7,371 nucleotides of DNA. Origin: Verrucomicrobiota bacterium (lineage in GTDB: Bacteria; Verrucomicrobiota; Kiritimatiellia; Kiritimatiellales; Tichowtungiaceae). The first letter of the stretch is position 1; each line of letters begins with the position of its first letter. Position numbers and translations under genes: made by a program. Of the stretch, positions 1-6,026 are shown piece after piece. The stretch spans positions 1 to 7,371 of the forward strand of contig JAUXCB010000074.1 in NCBI GenBank assembly GCA_030619095.1. Reading direction: 5' to 3'. A model generated the notes under the pieces. It had not been told where the DNA came from, searched no databases, and saw only the letters and a list, made by a program, of their open reading frames with translations.

Positions 1-104
1 GCTACCTTTTTCTTCGCCGGAGCGTTCTTCTTGGCCGGGGCCTTCTTTTTCGCCGGAGCTTTCTTCGTCACTTTCTTTTTCGCCACTTTCTTTTTCGCTG
101 CCAT
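1..104 (-). CDS. Histone H1-like lysine-rich DNA-binding protein, N-terminal part (cut by window edge)
   Basis: Only the first 34 codons are visible; the 3' end lies outside the window. The peptide starts MAAKKKVAKKKVTKKAPAKK and continues with two more APAKK-type units, so it is almost entirely Lys, Ala, Pro and Val. That composition is typical of bacterial H1-like proteins (Hc1/Hc2, AlgP-type tails) that bind and compact DNA by charge, with no folded motif visible here. The start is well supported: an AGGAGG lies at 111-116, six bases before the ATG, and a candidate promoter lies at 182-210. It is separated from gmk by about 135 bases and probably has its own transcript. An alternative is a basic N-terminal extension of a larger protein, which cannot be excluded because the C-terminus is missing. 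Confidence 0.72.
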   Translation of the reverse strand, partial: MAAKKKVAKKKVTKKAPAKKKAPAKKNAPAKKKV

Positions 105-181
105 GTTCAGCCTCCTTTTGAGTTTAGGTTATTCTTAACACGTTCAATTCAGTTGCCGCATACGCCTTGCGCTTAAGAAAT

Positions 182-210
182 CATATACCCATTAAACCTT
201 TTCCTTGCAA
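182..210 (-). promoter_or_regulatory. Candidate sigma70-type promoter for the H1-like gene
   Basis: On the minus strand TTGCAA (205-210) is followed after 17 bases by TATATG (182-187). Each hexamer matches the -35 and -10 consensus at 4 of 6 positions. A start about seven bases downstream would give a leader of about 70 bases before the ATG at 104. Found by eye only. Confidence 0.38.
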
Positions 211-238
211 CAACGTTTCGCACAAACTGCAAAAAAAA

Positions 239-847
239 TCACAATCGCTTTTGGTGTTCTTTTTCAACAATTCGCTCTAAATCTTTTAGCGCTTCATTTA
301 AATCATCGTTGATGACCCGATGCCGATAGAGATCACAATGCTGCATTTCCTCTTTTGCATTACGCATGCGTTTTTCGATTACTTTCTGTGTGTCGGTTGA
401 CCGTCCGGAAAGACGTCGACGCAGTTCTTCCATAGAAGGGGGCTCGATGAACACATCCACAAACCCTTTGCGCACAGGGTCTTCAGAAGCCATCTCCGCG
501 CAGGCTCTGCGGATCTGTGCCGCGCCCTGCACATCGATGTCCATGAGAATGTCGTGGCCATTCAGCAGAGTGTCTACGACGGTCTGTCGGAGTGTGCCGT
601 AAAATTTTCCGTGCACTTCCGCATGTTCCAAAAACTCACCCTGCGCTTCACACTCAGCGAATTCCTCGCTAGAAAGGAAGTGATAGTGCTCGTGGTTTTT
701 TTCGTCGCCTCTCGGCAGGCGCGTGGTGCAGGAAACGGAATAGGTCATCTCTGGAAATAGTTCGATGAGCCGATTACACAAGGTCGACTTGCCAGCACCC
801 GAGGGGGCGGAAACCACGAGAAGTAGCGCGTTGTCTTTTTGTTTCAT
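239..847 (-). CDS. gmk: Guanylate kinase
   Basis: ATP-dependent phosphorylation of GMP (and dGMP) to GDP, a cytoplasmic step essential for GTP supply and for recycling guanine nucleotides. The 202-residue length is normal for the family. The P-loop SAPSGAGKST is at 13-22. The GMP-binding region SCTTRLPRGDE (39-49) supplies the arginines R43 and R46 and E49, followed by Y55. EFLEHAEVHGKFYGT (71-85) and MDIDVQGAAQIR (102-113) are also canonical, and the lid is around 147-168. The ATG at 847 fits the family start but has no clear Shine-Dalgarno. An ATG at 863 is out of frame. yicC lies upstream on the same strand, 222 bases away, a neighbourhood common in bacteria. Eight T follow the TGA almost directly, but there is no stem strong enough to call a terminator. 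Confidence 0.97.
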   Translation of the reverse strand: MKQKDNALLLVVSAPSGAGKSTLCNRLIELFPEMTYSVSCTTRLPRGDEKNHEHYHFLSSEEFAECEAQGEFLEHAEVHGKFYGTLRQTVVDTLLNGHDILMDIDVQGAAQIRRACAEMASEDPVRKGFVDVFIEPPSMEELRRRLSGRSTDTQKVIEKRMRNAKEEMQHCDLYRHRVINDDLNEALKDLERIVEKEHQKRL

Positions 848-1069
848 ACAGGAAATCTTTCATACAGAGGAAACGAAGAAAAGAAAGGATTGTGTTCTAT
901 CCTCTCTCCTCTGTCTTCTAGCCGCCTCAAGAACTTCTCGGATTTTACGCAGAAGCGTGGTGGACTGATGCGGTTTGCTAACCCGTCTTTCCCCGTTCGA
1001 AGACCAAAATGCCTTTTACAAAAGGTTCAAGGTTTAGAACAAAGTTTTCACCGGGAACAGGAAGCCGGC

Positions 1070-1948
1070 TTATTCAACGTTTTGAACCTGTTCGCGAATC
1101 CGCTCGAGCTCCGTTTTGAAAGCGACCACCTGTTTTGTGATTTCAAGGTCGTTGGCTTTGGAGCCGATCGTGTTGATTTCGCGCAAAAATTCCTGCAGCA
1201 GAAAGTCGAGTTCCCGCCCGACCGGTTCGACCGCGTGAAGCCGGGAACGAAACTGCCTGATGTGACTGTCCAGCCGCGTGATCTCTTCGGCGATATCACT
1301 CTTCTCACCAAACAGCGCAATCTCCTTCAACACCCGCTCATCGCTGGACAAATTGTCCAGCCCCAGAGCGTTCAACCCCTGGAACATTTTCTTCCGGCGT
1401 TTGGAAACAACCGTCGGGGCCAGAGTCTTGATTTTCCCAAGCATCCCATCGAGTGCTTCGAGCCGACTCTTCAGATCGTCACAAAGGGCTCGCCCTTCGC
1501 GCGCACGCATTGCCACCAGTTTTTTTAGTGCAGCACTCAATGCTTTTTCCACAGGCTGAAAAACCTCCTCCGGATTTATTTCTGCCGGCTGGATGCTCAG
1601 CAGCCCCGGAATCTTCAACAACACCGATGTGCTCAGATCCTCTTCGAGCTTCAGTTTCTTTGCGCTACTGCGTAGCGTCTCGACCACCGCCGCCGCACGT
1701 TTTTGGTCCACCTGCACAGAGCTCTCTGTAGCGGGCACATCCATCTGTACCGATCCGGAAACCCGTCCGCGCGACAAATGCTCCTGAACGATTTTCTGAA
1801 GACGCGGCTCAAACGCCACCCACTGCGGCGGCAAACGAAGCGCCACTTCGAGCTGCTTGCGGTTGACACTACTGAGTTCAACGGCAATGCGCACGCCATC
1901 GGCCCTCACACGCCCCGCCCCGAACCCTGTCATACTTTTAAGTGCCAT
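1070..1948 (-). CDS. yicC: YicC/YloC-family endoribonuclease
   Basis: Member of the YicC family (N-terminal YicC-like domain plus C-terminal DUF1732), reported elsewhere as a cytoplasmic endoribonuclease acting in RNA turnover. The 292-residue length is usual. The N-terminus MALKSMTGFGAG and SSVNRKQLEVALRLP (26-40) match the family signature. REGRALCDDLKSRL (150-163) and FGEKSDIAEEITRLDSHI (213-230) follow. The C-terminus ELDFLLQEFLREINTIGSKA (246-265) through REQVQNVE is the most conserved DUF1732 block. The start is supported by GAAGGAG (1956-1962), seven bases before the ATG. Its first 11 bases overlap the end of the esterase gene, suggesting translational coupling. gmk lies downstream. 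There is no remA-like gene between them, unlike in many Firmicutes. Confidence 0.95.
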   Translation of the reverse strand: MALKSMTGFGAGRVRADGVRIAVELSSVNRKQLEVALRLPPQWVAFEPRLQKIVQEHLSRGRVSGSVQMDVPATESSVQVDQKRAAAVVETLRSSAKKLKLEEDLSTSVLLKIPGLLSIQPAEINPEEVFQPVEKALSAALKKLVAMRAREGRALCDDLKSRLEALDGMLGKIKTLAPTVVSKRRKKMFQGLNALGLDNLSSDERVLKEIALFGEKSDIAEEITRLDSHIRQFRSRLHAVEPVGRELDFLLQEFLREINTIGSKANDLEITKQVVAFKTELERIREQVQNVE

Positions 1949-2714
1949 GACGTTGCTCCTTCAGTTGTTTTGCCGCCCAGACCATTCCCGCCCATCCGTG
2001 CGGAGCATACTCATGTCCGCCGGGCGTTTCATCATAGAGATGCGGCTGATTGTTTTCCAAAAGAAAATGGTGGAGGGCCCGGTTTTCCCGAAGAATGCGC
2101 GGCGTATCGTTATGGCCGACAGTCACTCTCAGTTCCAGATCCGAACGAAGAAGTGCATTCAGAAAATGATCCGGAAACGCGGCGCGCAATTCGTCATCGC
2201 TCATCAGCTCTTCGAGGTAGCTTCCTCGGTGATCGTCCGGCGGCATAAAACGCAACGATGCACAGTGGACCGCCCCGACGGAAAACAGCTCCGGATAGCG
2301 GCAGAGAAAATGAATCGTTCCAAATCCGCCCATGCTGTGACCGGACAGTCCTCTTGCCGCGCCGGTTCCAGCGAGAGGGAACAGAGCCTCCACCTGAGGA
2401 ATCAGCTCCCGAATCACATGTGATTCGTAGCGACTGTTTTCGAACCTTGGGCTATCCATGTACCATCCGCGTCCCCCATTGACCTTAATGATCGCCGTTC
2501 CGCTCTCATCCGCTACGCGTTGATATCGACGGAAAGCCAGTTTTTCAAAAAAGAATCGGTCCGTGGGTTCCGGGGTGTACGGCCCCTCATCACTCAACAG
2601 GCCGTGCAGATCGTAGAGCACCGGAAACGAGCCGACTCCCTCAGGTAGAATCACAGCAAACGGAACCGGTGCCTGCAGGAAATGACTCTGGATGGTTTCA
2701 ATGGTGTATGGCAT
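1938..2714 (-). CDS. Alpha/beta-hydrolase, putative esterase (esterase D / CE1-like)
   Basis: A 258-residue serine hydrolase of the putative esterase family (PF00756: esterase D/S-formylglutathione hydrolase, feruloyl and acetyl esterases). The nucleophile elbow GHSMGG is at 125-130 with Ser127. YDLHG (34-38) fits the oxyanion loop. D203 in GHNDTP and H234 in PGGHEY are the likely acid and base, giving a Ser-Asp-His triad in the correct order. No signal peptide is visible, so it is probably cytoplasmic; the substrate is unknown. The ATG at 2714 is preferred over an in-frame start at 2837, because the extra 41 residues would lie inside trpB and look non-native, and GGAAGG precedes 2714 by nine bases. 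It overlaps trpB by 17 bases and yicC by 11. Nothing in the sequence links the enzyme to tryptophan synthesis. Confidence 0.88.
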   Translation of the reverse strand: MPYTIETIQSHFLQAPVPFAVILPEGVGSFPVLYDLHGLLSDEGPYTPEPTDRFFFEKLAFRRYQRVADESGTAIIKVNGGRGWYMDSPRFENSRYESHVIRELIPQVEALFPLAGTGAARGLSGHSMGGFGTIHFLCRYPELFSVGAVHCASLRFMPPDDHRGSYLEELMSDDELRAAFPDHFLNALLRSDLELRVTVGHNDTPRILRENRALHHFLLENNQPHLYDETPGGHEYAPHGWAGMVWAAKQLKEQRHGT

Positions 2715-3915
2715 CGCGCTCAGCCTTCCACTCGGCAATCTGCCGAACATCTTTGTCCCCGCGACCAGAGAGGTTGATGAGAAGTAAATCGTCTTTGGAA
2801 AATGTCTGTGCATTCTTGATGATCCACGCGATGGCATGCGCGCTTTCGAGCGCGGGCAGAATGCCCTCCCACTGCGCCAGCTTGTCGAAGCCCATCACCG
2901 CCTCGCCGTCGTCGACCGAGGTATACTCGGCGCGCTGGAGGTCGTTGAGCCATGCGTGCTCAGGACCGACGGTGGCGTAGTCGAGCCCCGCGCTGATCGA
3001 GTGGGTCAAACAAATCTGCCCGTCATTGTCCTGGAGCACATAACTTCGGGTTCCCTGCAACACCCCGACCTTGCCGTCGGCGAACCGCGCGGCGTGCTGG
3101 CCGGTGGGAATGCCGAGACCGCCGGCCTCGACACCGATCATGCGGACCCCACTGTCTTTGATAAAGGGATGAAACAGCCCGATTGCATTACTGCCGCCGC
3201 CAACGCAGGCGATCAGCGCGGTCGGCAGACGCCCCTCCGCTTTCAAAATCTGCTTGCGCGCCTCCTTGCCGATCACGCTTTGGAAATCGCGCACCATCAT
3301 GGGATACGGGTGCGGGCCGAGCGCGGAGCCGAGAATGTAATGCGTACTCCGAATATTGGAAACCCAGTCACGAATCGCTTCGTTGACGGCCTCTTTGAGG
3401 GTTTGCTGCCCGGCGGTAACCGCCACCACCCTCGCTCCGAGACTTTCCATGCGAAAGACATTGAGCGCCTGACGTTCCATATCGACTTTGCCCATATAGA
3501 CGACACACTCCATGTCGAACATTGCCGCAACGGTGGCGGTGGCGACACCGTGCTGACCGGCACCGGTTTCGGCAATGATGCGTGTTTTCCCCATTCGTTT
3601 GGCGAGCAGAATCTGACCCATCGAATTGTTGATCTTGTGCGCACCGGTGTGGCAGAGATCCTCGCGTTTGAGATAAATTTTTGGGCCGCCGAGCTCGCGG
3701 GTCATGCGTTCGGCGAAATAGAGAGGGGTCGAGCGGCCAACATATTCGCGCAGGTAATAGTTGAGCTCCTTTTTGAAAACCGGATCTTTACGCGCCTCTT
3801 TATAGATGTGCGTCAGCTCGTTCAGCGGCTCCATCAGCGTTTCGGGGACAAACATGCCACCGTATGGACCGAAGTGTCCTTGTCGATCGGGTTGAGTCGG
3901 TTTCATGGGGAACAT
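2698..3915 (-). CDS. trpB: Tryptophan synthase beta chain
   Basis: Condenses indole with L-serine to give L-tryptophan, using PLP; normally works as an alpha2-beta2 complex with TrpA. The 405-residue length is typical. The N-terminal signature HFGPYGGMFVPETLMEPL is at 14-31. The PLP-binding HTGAHKINN has Lys94, and AETGAGQHG (115-123) carries the catalytic Glu116. The PLP-phosphate loop GGGSNA is at 239-244 and NLSGRGDKD at 381-389. No key residue is missing. Two starts are possible, ATG at 3915 or at 3906 (MKPTQPD...); neither has a good Shine-Dalgarno. A candidate promoter lies about 60 bases upstream. The gene runs into the esterase gene by 17 bases. trpA, its usual partner, does not follow and is absent from the window. 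Confidence 0.98.
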   Translation of the reverse strand: MFPMKPTQPDRQGHFGPYGGMFVPETLMEPLNELTHIYKEARKDPVFKKELNYYLREYVGRSTPLYFAERMTRELGGPKIYLKREDLCHTGAHKINNSMGQILLAKRMGKTRIIAETGAGQHGVATATVAAMFDMECVVYMGKVDMERQALNVFRMESLGARVVAVTAGQQTLKEAVNEAIRDWVSNIRSTHYILGSALGPHPYPMMVRDFQSVIGKEARKQILKAEGRLPTALIACVGGGSNAIGLFHPFIKDSGVRMIGVEAGGLGIPTGQHAARFADGKVGVLQGTRSYVLQDNDGQICLTHSISAGLDYATVGPEHAWLNDLQRAEYTSVDDGEAVMGFDKLAQWEGILPALESAHAIAWIIKNAQTFSKDDLLLINLSGRGDKDVRQIAEWKAERDAIHH

Positions 3916-3971
3916 GATAAGCGAACGTCAAATCCTTTGCCACTAAAAGGCGAAAAGAAAACCGAATTTGA

Positions 3972-4000
3972 CTTATACGCAACGGGAATAAAAACGACAA
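3972..4000 (-). promoter_or_regulatory. Candidate sigma70-type promoter for trpB-esterase-yicC
   Basis: On the minus strand TTGTCG (3995-4000, 4 of 6 to consensus) is followed after exactly 17 bases by TATAAG (3972-3977, 5 of 6). A start near 3965 would give a leader of about 50 bases before the trpB ATG. No Trp-rich leader peptide or attenuator-like hairpin is seen in that leader. Two tandem motif copies lie just upstream of the -35. This is the best promoter-like match in the window. Confidence 0.5.
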
Positions 4001-4016
4001 AGTGTGATGGAGCAGG

Positions 4017-4053
4017 TTCCAAACCTTGAAAAAAATTCTGCCAAGGGTTGAAA
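4017..4053. repeat. Two tandem CCAA-N3-TTGAAA units, 22 bases apart, upstream of trpB
   Basis: TTCCAAACCTTGAAA (4017-4031) and TGCCAAGGGTTGAAA (4039-4053) share CCAA-N3-TTGAAA with a 22-base pitch, about two helical turns. Each approximates the palindrome TTCCAA-N3-TTGGAA (11 and 10 of 12 fixed positions). The pair starts 17 bases upstream of the trpB -35 box, a position typical of activator sites. Read as one unit, CAAACCTTG and CAAGGGTTG also form a 9-base inverted repeat with one mismatch. The function is inferred only from position and spacing. Confidence 0.35.
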
Positions 4054-4124
4054 AAATGGTTTGAATTAGAAATCGCTGTACCCGCAAAAAAACGAAGAGG
4101 TTTCAGACAGGATAACCGGATTTT

Positions 4125-4162
4125 CTGGATTATAAAAGGCATCGTGTTTGTCTGTAATCCAG
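4125..4162. other. Inverted repeat in the trpF-trpB gap
   Basis: CTGGATTA (4125-4132) and TAATCCAG (4155-4162) are perfect 8-base complements around a 22-base loop, 42 bases after the trpF stop. No T-run follows the stem directly on the minus strand; the nearest, T7 at 4086-4092, is more than 30 bases on. A factor-independent terminator is therefore not supported, though an RNA structure at the trpF 3' end is possible. The rest of 3916-4204 shows no gene. Confidence 0.25.
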
Positions 4163-4204
4163 CCTGAAAACTTATGAAGTTAAGGCGGTCGGAGTTGGGA
4201 AAAT

Positions 4205-4843
4205 CTATGCGGGAGCGCGGGCAGCAGTTAAAAAGTTTTTCACTTTGCGAAGGTCTTTGACCCCCGGCTCTTTTTCGACACCACTGCTCACGTCTACACC
4301 CCACGGATGCACGGCCTGGATGGCCTGGGCCACGTTGCCGGCGTTTAGACCGCCCGCAAGCATCAGGGGCTTCCCCAGTGCCTGCTTCATGACCGCCGCG
4401 CGATCCCAGCAACCAAGCGTTCCGGTGCCACCGATGGTGCCGGGATCAAACGAATCGGCCAGCAAAATGGAGGGCTCCGGTTGCAGCGCAGCGAGGACGG
4501 CAGGAGGAACGCCCTCCTCCATCCTCGGTGAAAGCCAGGTTTCTAATCCCTGAAAAAGCGGGCGATCCATTTTCCACTCATTGGATGTCAGGTGGATCTG
4601 GGCAACATCAAGCTGGCAGGTTCGAGCGGTCTCCTCCACAAAATCCGCAGATGGCTCAACAAATACGCCGACTTTTTTGATGAATTCAGGAACCGACGGA
4701 AGCCATTGCGCGACCTGTTCGGGCCGAACATAACGCGCGGACTTCGGCCAGAAAACAAATCCAATCGCATCAGGCCCTAACGCGCAAATCTTCTCCAGGT
4801 CGGTTCGGGAGCAGATTCCGCAGATTTTAACAAAAAGATCCAT
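4205..4843 (-). CDS. trpF: Phosphoribosylanthranilate isomerase
   Basis: Isomerises N-(5-phosphoribosyl)anthranilate to CdRP, the Amadori-type step of tryptophan synthesis; a cytoplasmic (beta/alpha)8 barrel. It has 212 residues from the ATG at 4843. VKICGI (5-10) carries the catalytic base Cys8. ILLADSFDPGTIGGTG (126-141) carries the likely acid Asp130 and a phosphate-binding GGTG. LAGGLNAGNV (162-171) and GVDVSSGVE (182-190) are the C-terminal phosphate-site strands. AQIHL (81-85) replaces the usual QLHG, a mild deviation. A GTG at 4858 would add five residues and overlap the oxidoreductase gene by eight bases. The ATG is preferred because it puts VKICGI at the usual distance from the N-terminus; neither start has a strong Shine-Dalgarno. 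It follows the oxidoreductase by seven bases and is probably cotranscribed with it. Confidence 0.95.
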   Translation of the reverse strand: MDLFVKICGICSRTDLEKICALGPDAIGFVFWPKSARYVRPEQVAQWLPSVPEFIKKVGVFVEPSADFVEETARTCQLDVAQIHLTSNEWKMDRPLFQGLETWLSPRMEEGVPPAVLAALQPEPSILLADSFDPGTIGGTGTLGCWDRAAVMKQALGKPLMLAGGLNAGNVAQAIQAVHPWGVDVSSGVEKEPGVKDLRKVKNFLTAARAPA

Positions 4844-4850
4844 GCTCTGT

Positions 4851-5498
4851 TCAGCCACTTACGCTTTCTTCGGCCAGCTCTTCGGCCAGCTCTTCGGCGG
4901 CTTCAAAGGCCATGTCGCGGCGCACTTCACAATCGCTGTTTATAAGCGGATTCTGTCCGTCGGCCCAGGCAATGCGAATGTCGTTGATGCCGACAAAACC
5001 AAACGCCCCGCGGATCTGACGGGTCAGGCCGTCGCGCTCGTCATCTTCCTTATAGACACCGCCGGATGCAACGAGCAGAATGAGAGTGGTGATGTTGTGC
5101 AACGGCTTCGGGCCGTCTTCGGTCAGCTCGAACACCAGTCCCGGTGAAAGAGCCTGATCCATCCAGGCTTTCATCACGCCGGGGGTGGAAAAGTTCCACA
5201 TCGGCATGGTGAGCACGAGCACGTCGGCCGCTTTGAAGAGATCGGCCTGTTTATTGGCATAGTTCGCGGCCGCGTCTTCGGCCTTGCTCGGCTCATAGGC
5301 TTCGTCGAAAACCGGATTCCACATACGGCGATAGAGATCGTTGGTGTAATACGGCGGTTTTTCCTGATAGAGATCCACGTTGGAGAGCTCCACATCGGGG
5401 TTAAGCTCCATCAGTTTTCCGAAAAAGCGTGCGGCGAGCTGTTTGGAAACAGACTCCTCTGTAGATTTCGGATTTGCACACACATGTAAAATATTCAT
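4851..5498 (-). CDS. azoR: FMN-dependent NADH:quinone oxidoreductase / azoreductase (flavodoxin-like fold)
   Basis: AzoR-type flavoprotein that uses FMN and NAD(P)H for two-electron reduction of quinones and, in vitro, azo compounds; expected in the cytoplasm as a dimer. The 215 residues start with strand 1, MNILHVCANPKSTEESVS (1-18), where the serine-rich loop contacts the FMN phosphate. PMWNFSTPG (99-107) is the family's PMxNF isoalloxazine motif. LLVASGGVYK (141-150) corresponds to the SRGG loop and GFVGINDIRI (167-176) to the conserved late strand. The ATG is supported by AGGAG (5508-5512), nine bases upstream. The C-terminus is unusual: EELAEELAEE (202-211) comes from an imperfect 12-base tandem DNA repeat. 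trpF follows after seven bases. The symbol is given by homology; other NAD(P)H-quinone reductases of the family remain possible. Confidence 0.85.
   Translation of the reverse strand: MNILHVCANPKSTEESVSKQLAARFFGKLMELNPDVELSNVDLYQEKPPYYTNDLYRRMWNPVFDEAYEPSKAEDAAANYANKQADLFKAADVLVLTMPMWNFSTPGVMKAWMDQALSPGLVFELTEDGPKPLHNITTLILLVASGGVYKEDDERDGLTRQIRGAFGFVGINDIRIAWADGQNPLINSDCEVRRDMAFEAAEELAEELAEESVSG
4867..4898. repeat. 12-base tandem repeat in the 3' end of the oxidoreductase gene
   Basis: The unit CTTCGGCCAGCT occurs twice in tandem, followed by a partial third copy (CTTCGGCG). On the coding strand it gives the Glu-Glu-Leu-Ala repeat at the C-terminus. The unit length is a multiple of three, so copy-number change would alter protein length without shifting frame. 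Confidence 0.65.
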
Positions 5499-5656
5499 TG
5501 GAAAATACTCCTATAGGTTTTTCTAAACGGGAAAATCAACGAGCTGGACTGTAACAGCGGCGCGGGGCGCGGCACAAGCGTTTCTTTTCCAACGGTCGGG
5601 GTTCCATAAAAAAACAGTTTCCGACGCTTGATCCGATCCGGTTTTTGGTCAACCTG

Positions 5657-5727
5657 AAAAGGGGTCAAGAAAAGGGGTCAGAAAAGGGGTCAGAGTACCA
5701 GCTTGGAAAAAGGGAAAAAGGGGTCAG
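5657..5727 (+). repeat. Cluster of four AAAAGGGGTCA(G) direct repeats
   Basis: Copies begin at 5657, 5670, 5682 and 5716, each reading AAAAGGGGTCA; the third continues as GGGGTCAGAGTAC. The first three are 12-13 bases apart and the fourth is 34 bases on. GGGGTCAGAGTAC-like sequence commonly accompanies REP-associated (RAYT, Y1 family) transposases; that link comes from general knowledge, and no Y1 transposase gene is in the window. The spacing is too tight, and spacers too short, for a CRISPR array. Confidence 0.6.
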
Positions 5728-5941
5728 TCCTATGAAACGATGTTTTCTACTTTTTCAAACTGCTCGCCACCGAATTCCCCATCCGTCATCCGCCTTAGAA
5801 ATGATGCGAAATTTGTGGCTTTGCACCTTTTCCACCTTTTCCGACCAAATGCACTCAATGTTTACAGGGGTTTTGGCGTTCTAAAACTCCTTAACTTAGC
5901 CCTTCGGGTCAGCCCGCCTAACTCGCTATTTTAGTGAAGCC

Positions 5942-5964
5942 CCGCCTTACCTCTCGAAAGGCGG
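5942..5964. other. GC-rich stem-loop
   Basis: CCGCCTT (5942-5948) and AAGGCGG (5958-5964) are perfect 7-base complements around a nine-base loop. On the plus strand the stem is followed by CACCTTTTC, a weak T-tract after four bases; on the minus strand no T-run follows. It could be a remnant terminator or a repeat-associated hairpin. No plus-strand gene ends here. Confidence 0.35.
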
Positions 5965-5998
5965 CACCTTTTCTCAATGCCATTGATACAGCTGACTA

Positions 5999-6026
5999 GT
6001 GCTTTGTCAAACTATAATCTTAGGAT
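5999..6026 (+). repeat. IS630 terminal inverted repeat, left (distal to orfA)
   Basis: Begins GTGCTTTGTCA, identical to the outer 11 bases of the other end, and ends with the shared TTAGGAT. The match is 23 of 28 positions overall. The TGA of the transposase orfB (6007-6009) lies inside this repeat, so the coding frame runs to the very end of the element. Confidence 0.92.

Larger units (their letters stand above)
5513..5995. other. Gene-free accessory spacer between oxidoreductase and IS630 element
   Basis: About 480 bases with no open frame that reads like a protein on either strand; the best plus-strand frame (5740-5934) has an ordinary-looking start but no recognisable domain. It holds the GGGGTCAG cluster (5657-5727), a short C-rich repeat CACCTTTTC twice near 5823-5840, a CGGG-TCAG-CCCG mini-hairpin (5905-5916) and the hairpin at 5942-5964. 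TTCCAACGGTCGGGG (5587-5601) is a degenerate relative of the motif upstream of trpB. No convincing promoter for the oxidoreductase was found. Confidence 0.5.

Noticed and set aside
239..262. Intrinsic terminator at the end of gmk (T8 after the stop)
   Set aside because: The T-run is present, but only a three-base stem can be drawn before it.
839..1528. A 229-codon open frame on the plus strand
   Set aside because: Antisense to yicC and the yicC-gmk gap; its sequence is a frame shadow with no family features.
2715..2837. Longer 299-residue start for the esterase
   Set aside because: The added 41 residues lie wholly within trpB, resemble a shadow translation, and the shorter start has its own GGAAGG site and fits the family N-terminus.
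3916..3971. Trp leader peptide or attenuator before trpB
   Set aside because: No short frame with Trp codons and no competing hairpins or T-tract between the candidate promoter and the trpB ATG.
2836..4029. A 397-codon open frame on the plus strand
   Set aside because: It is antisense to trpB, whose protein is unmistakable with all catalytic motifs; the plus frame has no recognisable domain.
3903..4412. Minus-strand 169-codon frame spanning the trpF end and the trpF-trpB gap
   Set aside because: It overlaps trpF in another frame and its sequence has no protein-like features; the gap is better read as regulatory DNA.
5657..5727. GGGGTCAG copies as a CRISPR array
   Set aside because: Units are about 12 bases, spacing is near zero for three of them, and there are no spacers or cas genes.
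5740..5934. Plus-strand 64-codon frame in the accessory spacer
   Set aside because: No ribosome site or domain, it spans the hairpin-rich repeat region, and its composition looks like translated noncoding DNA.
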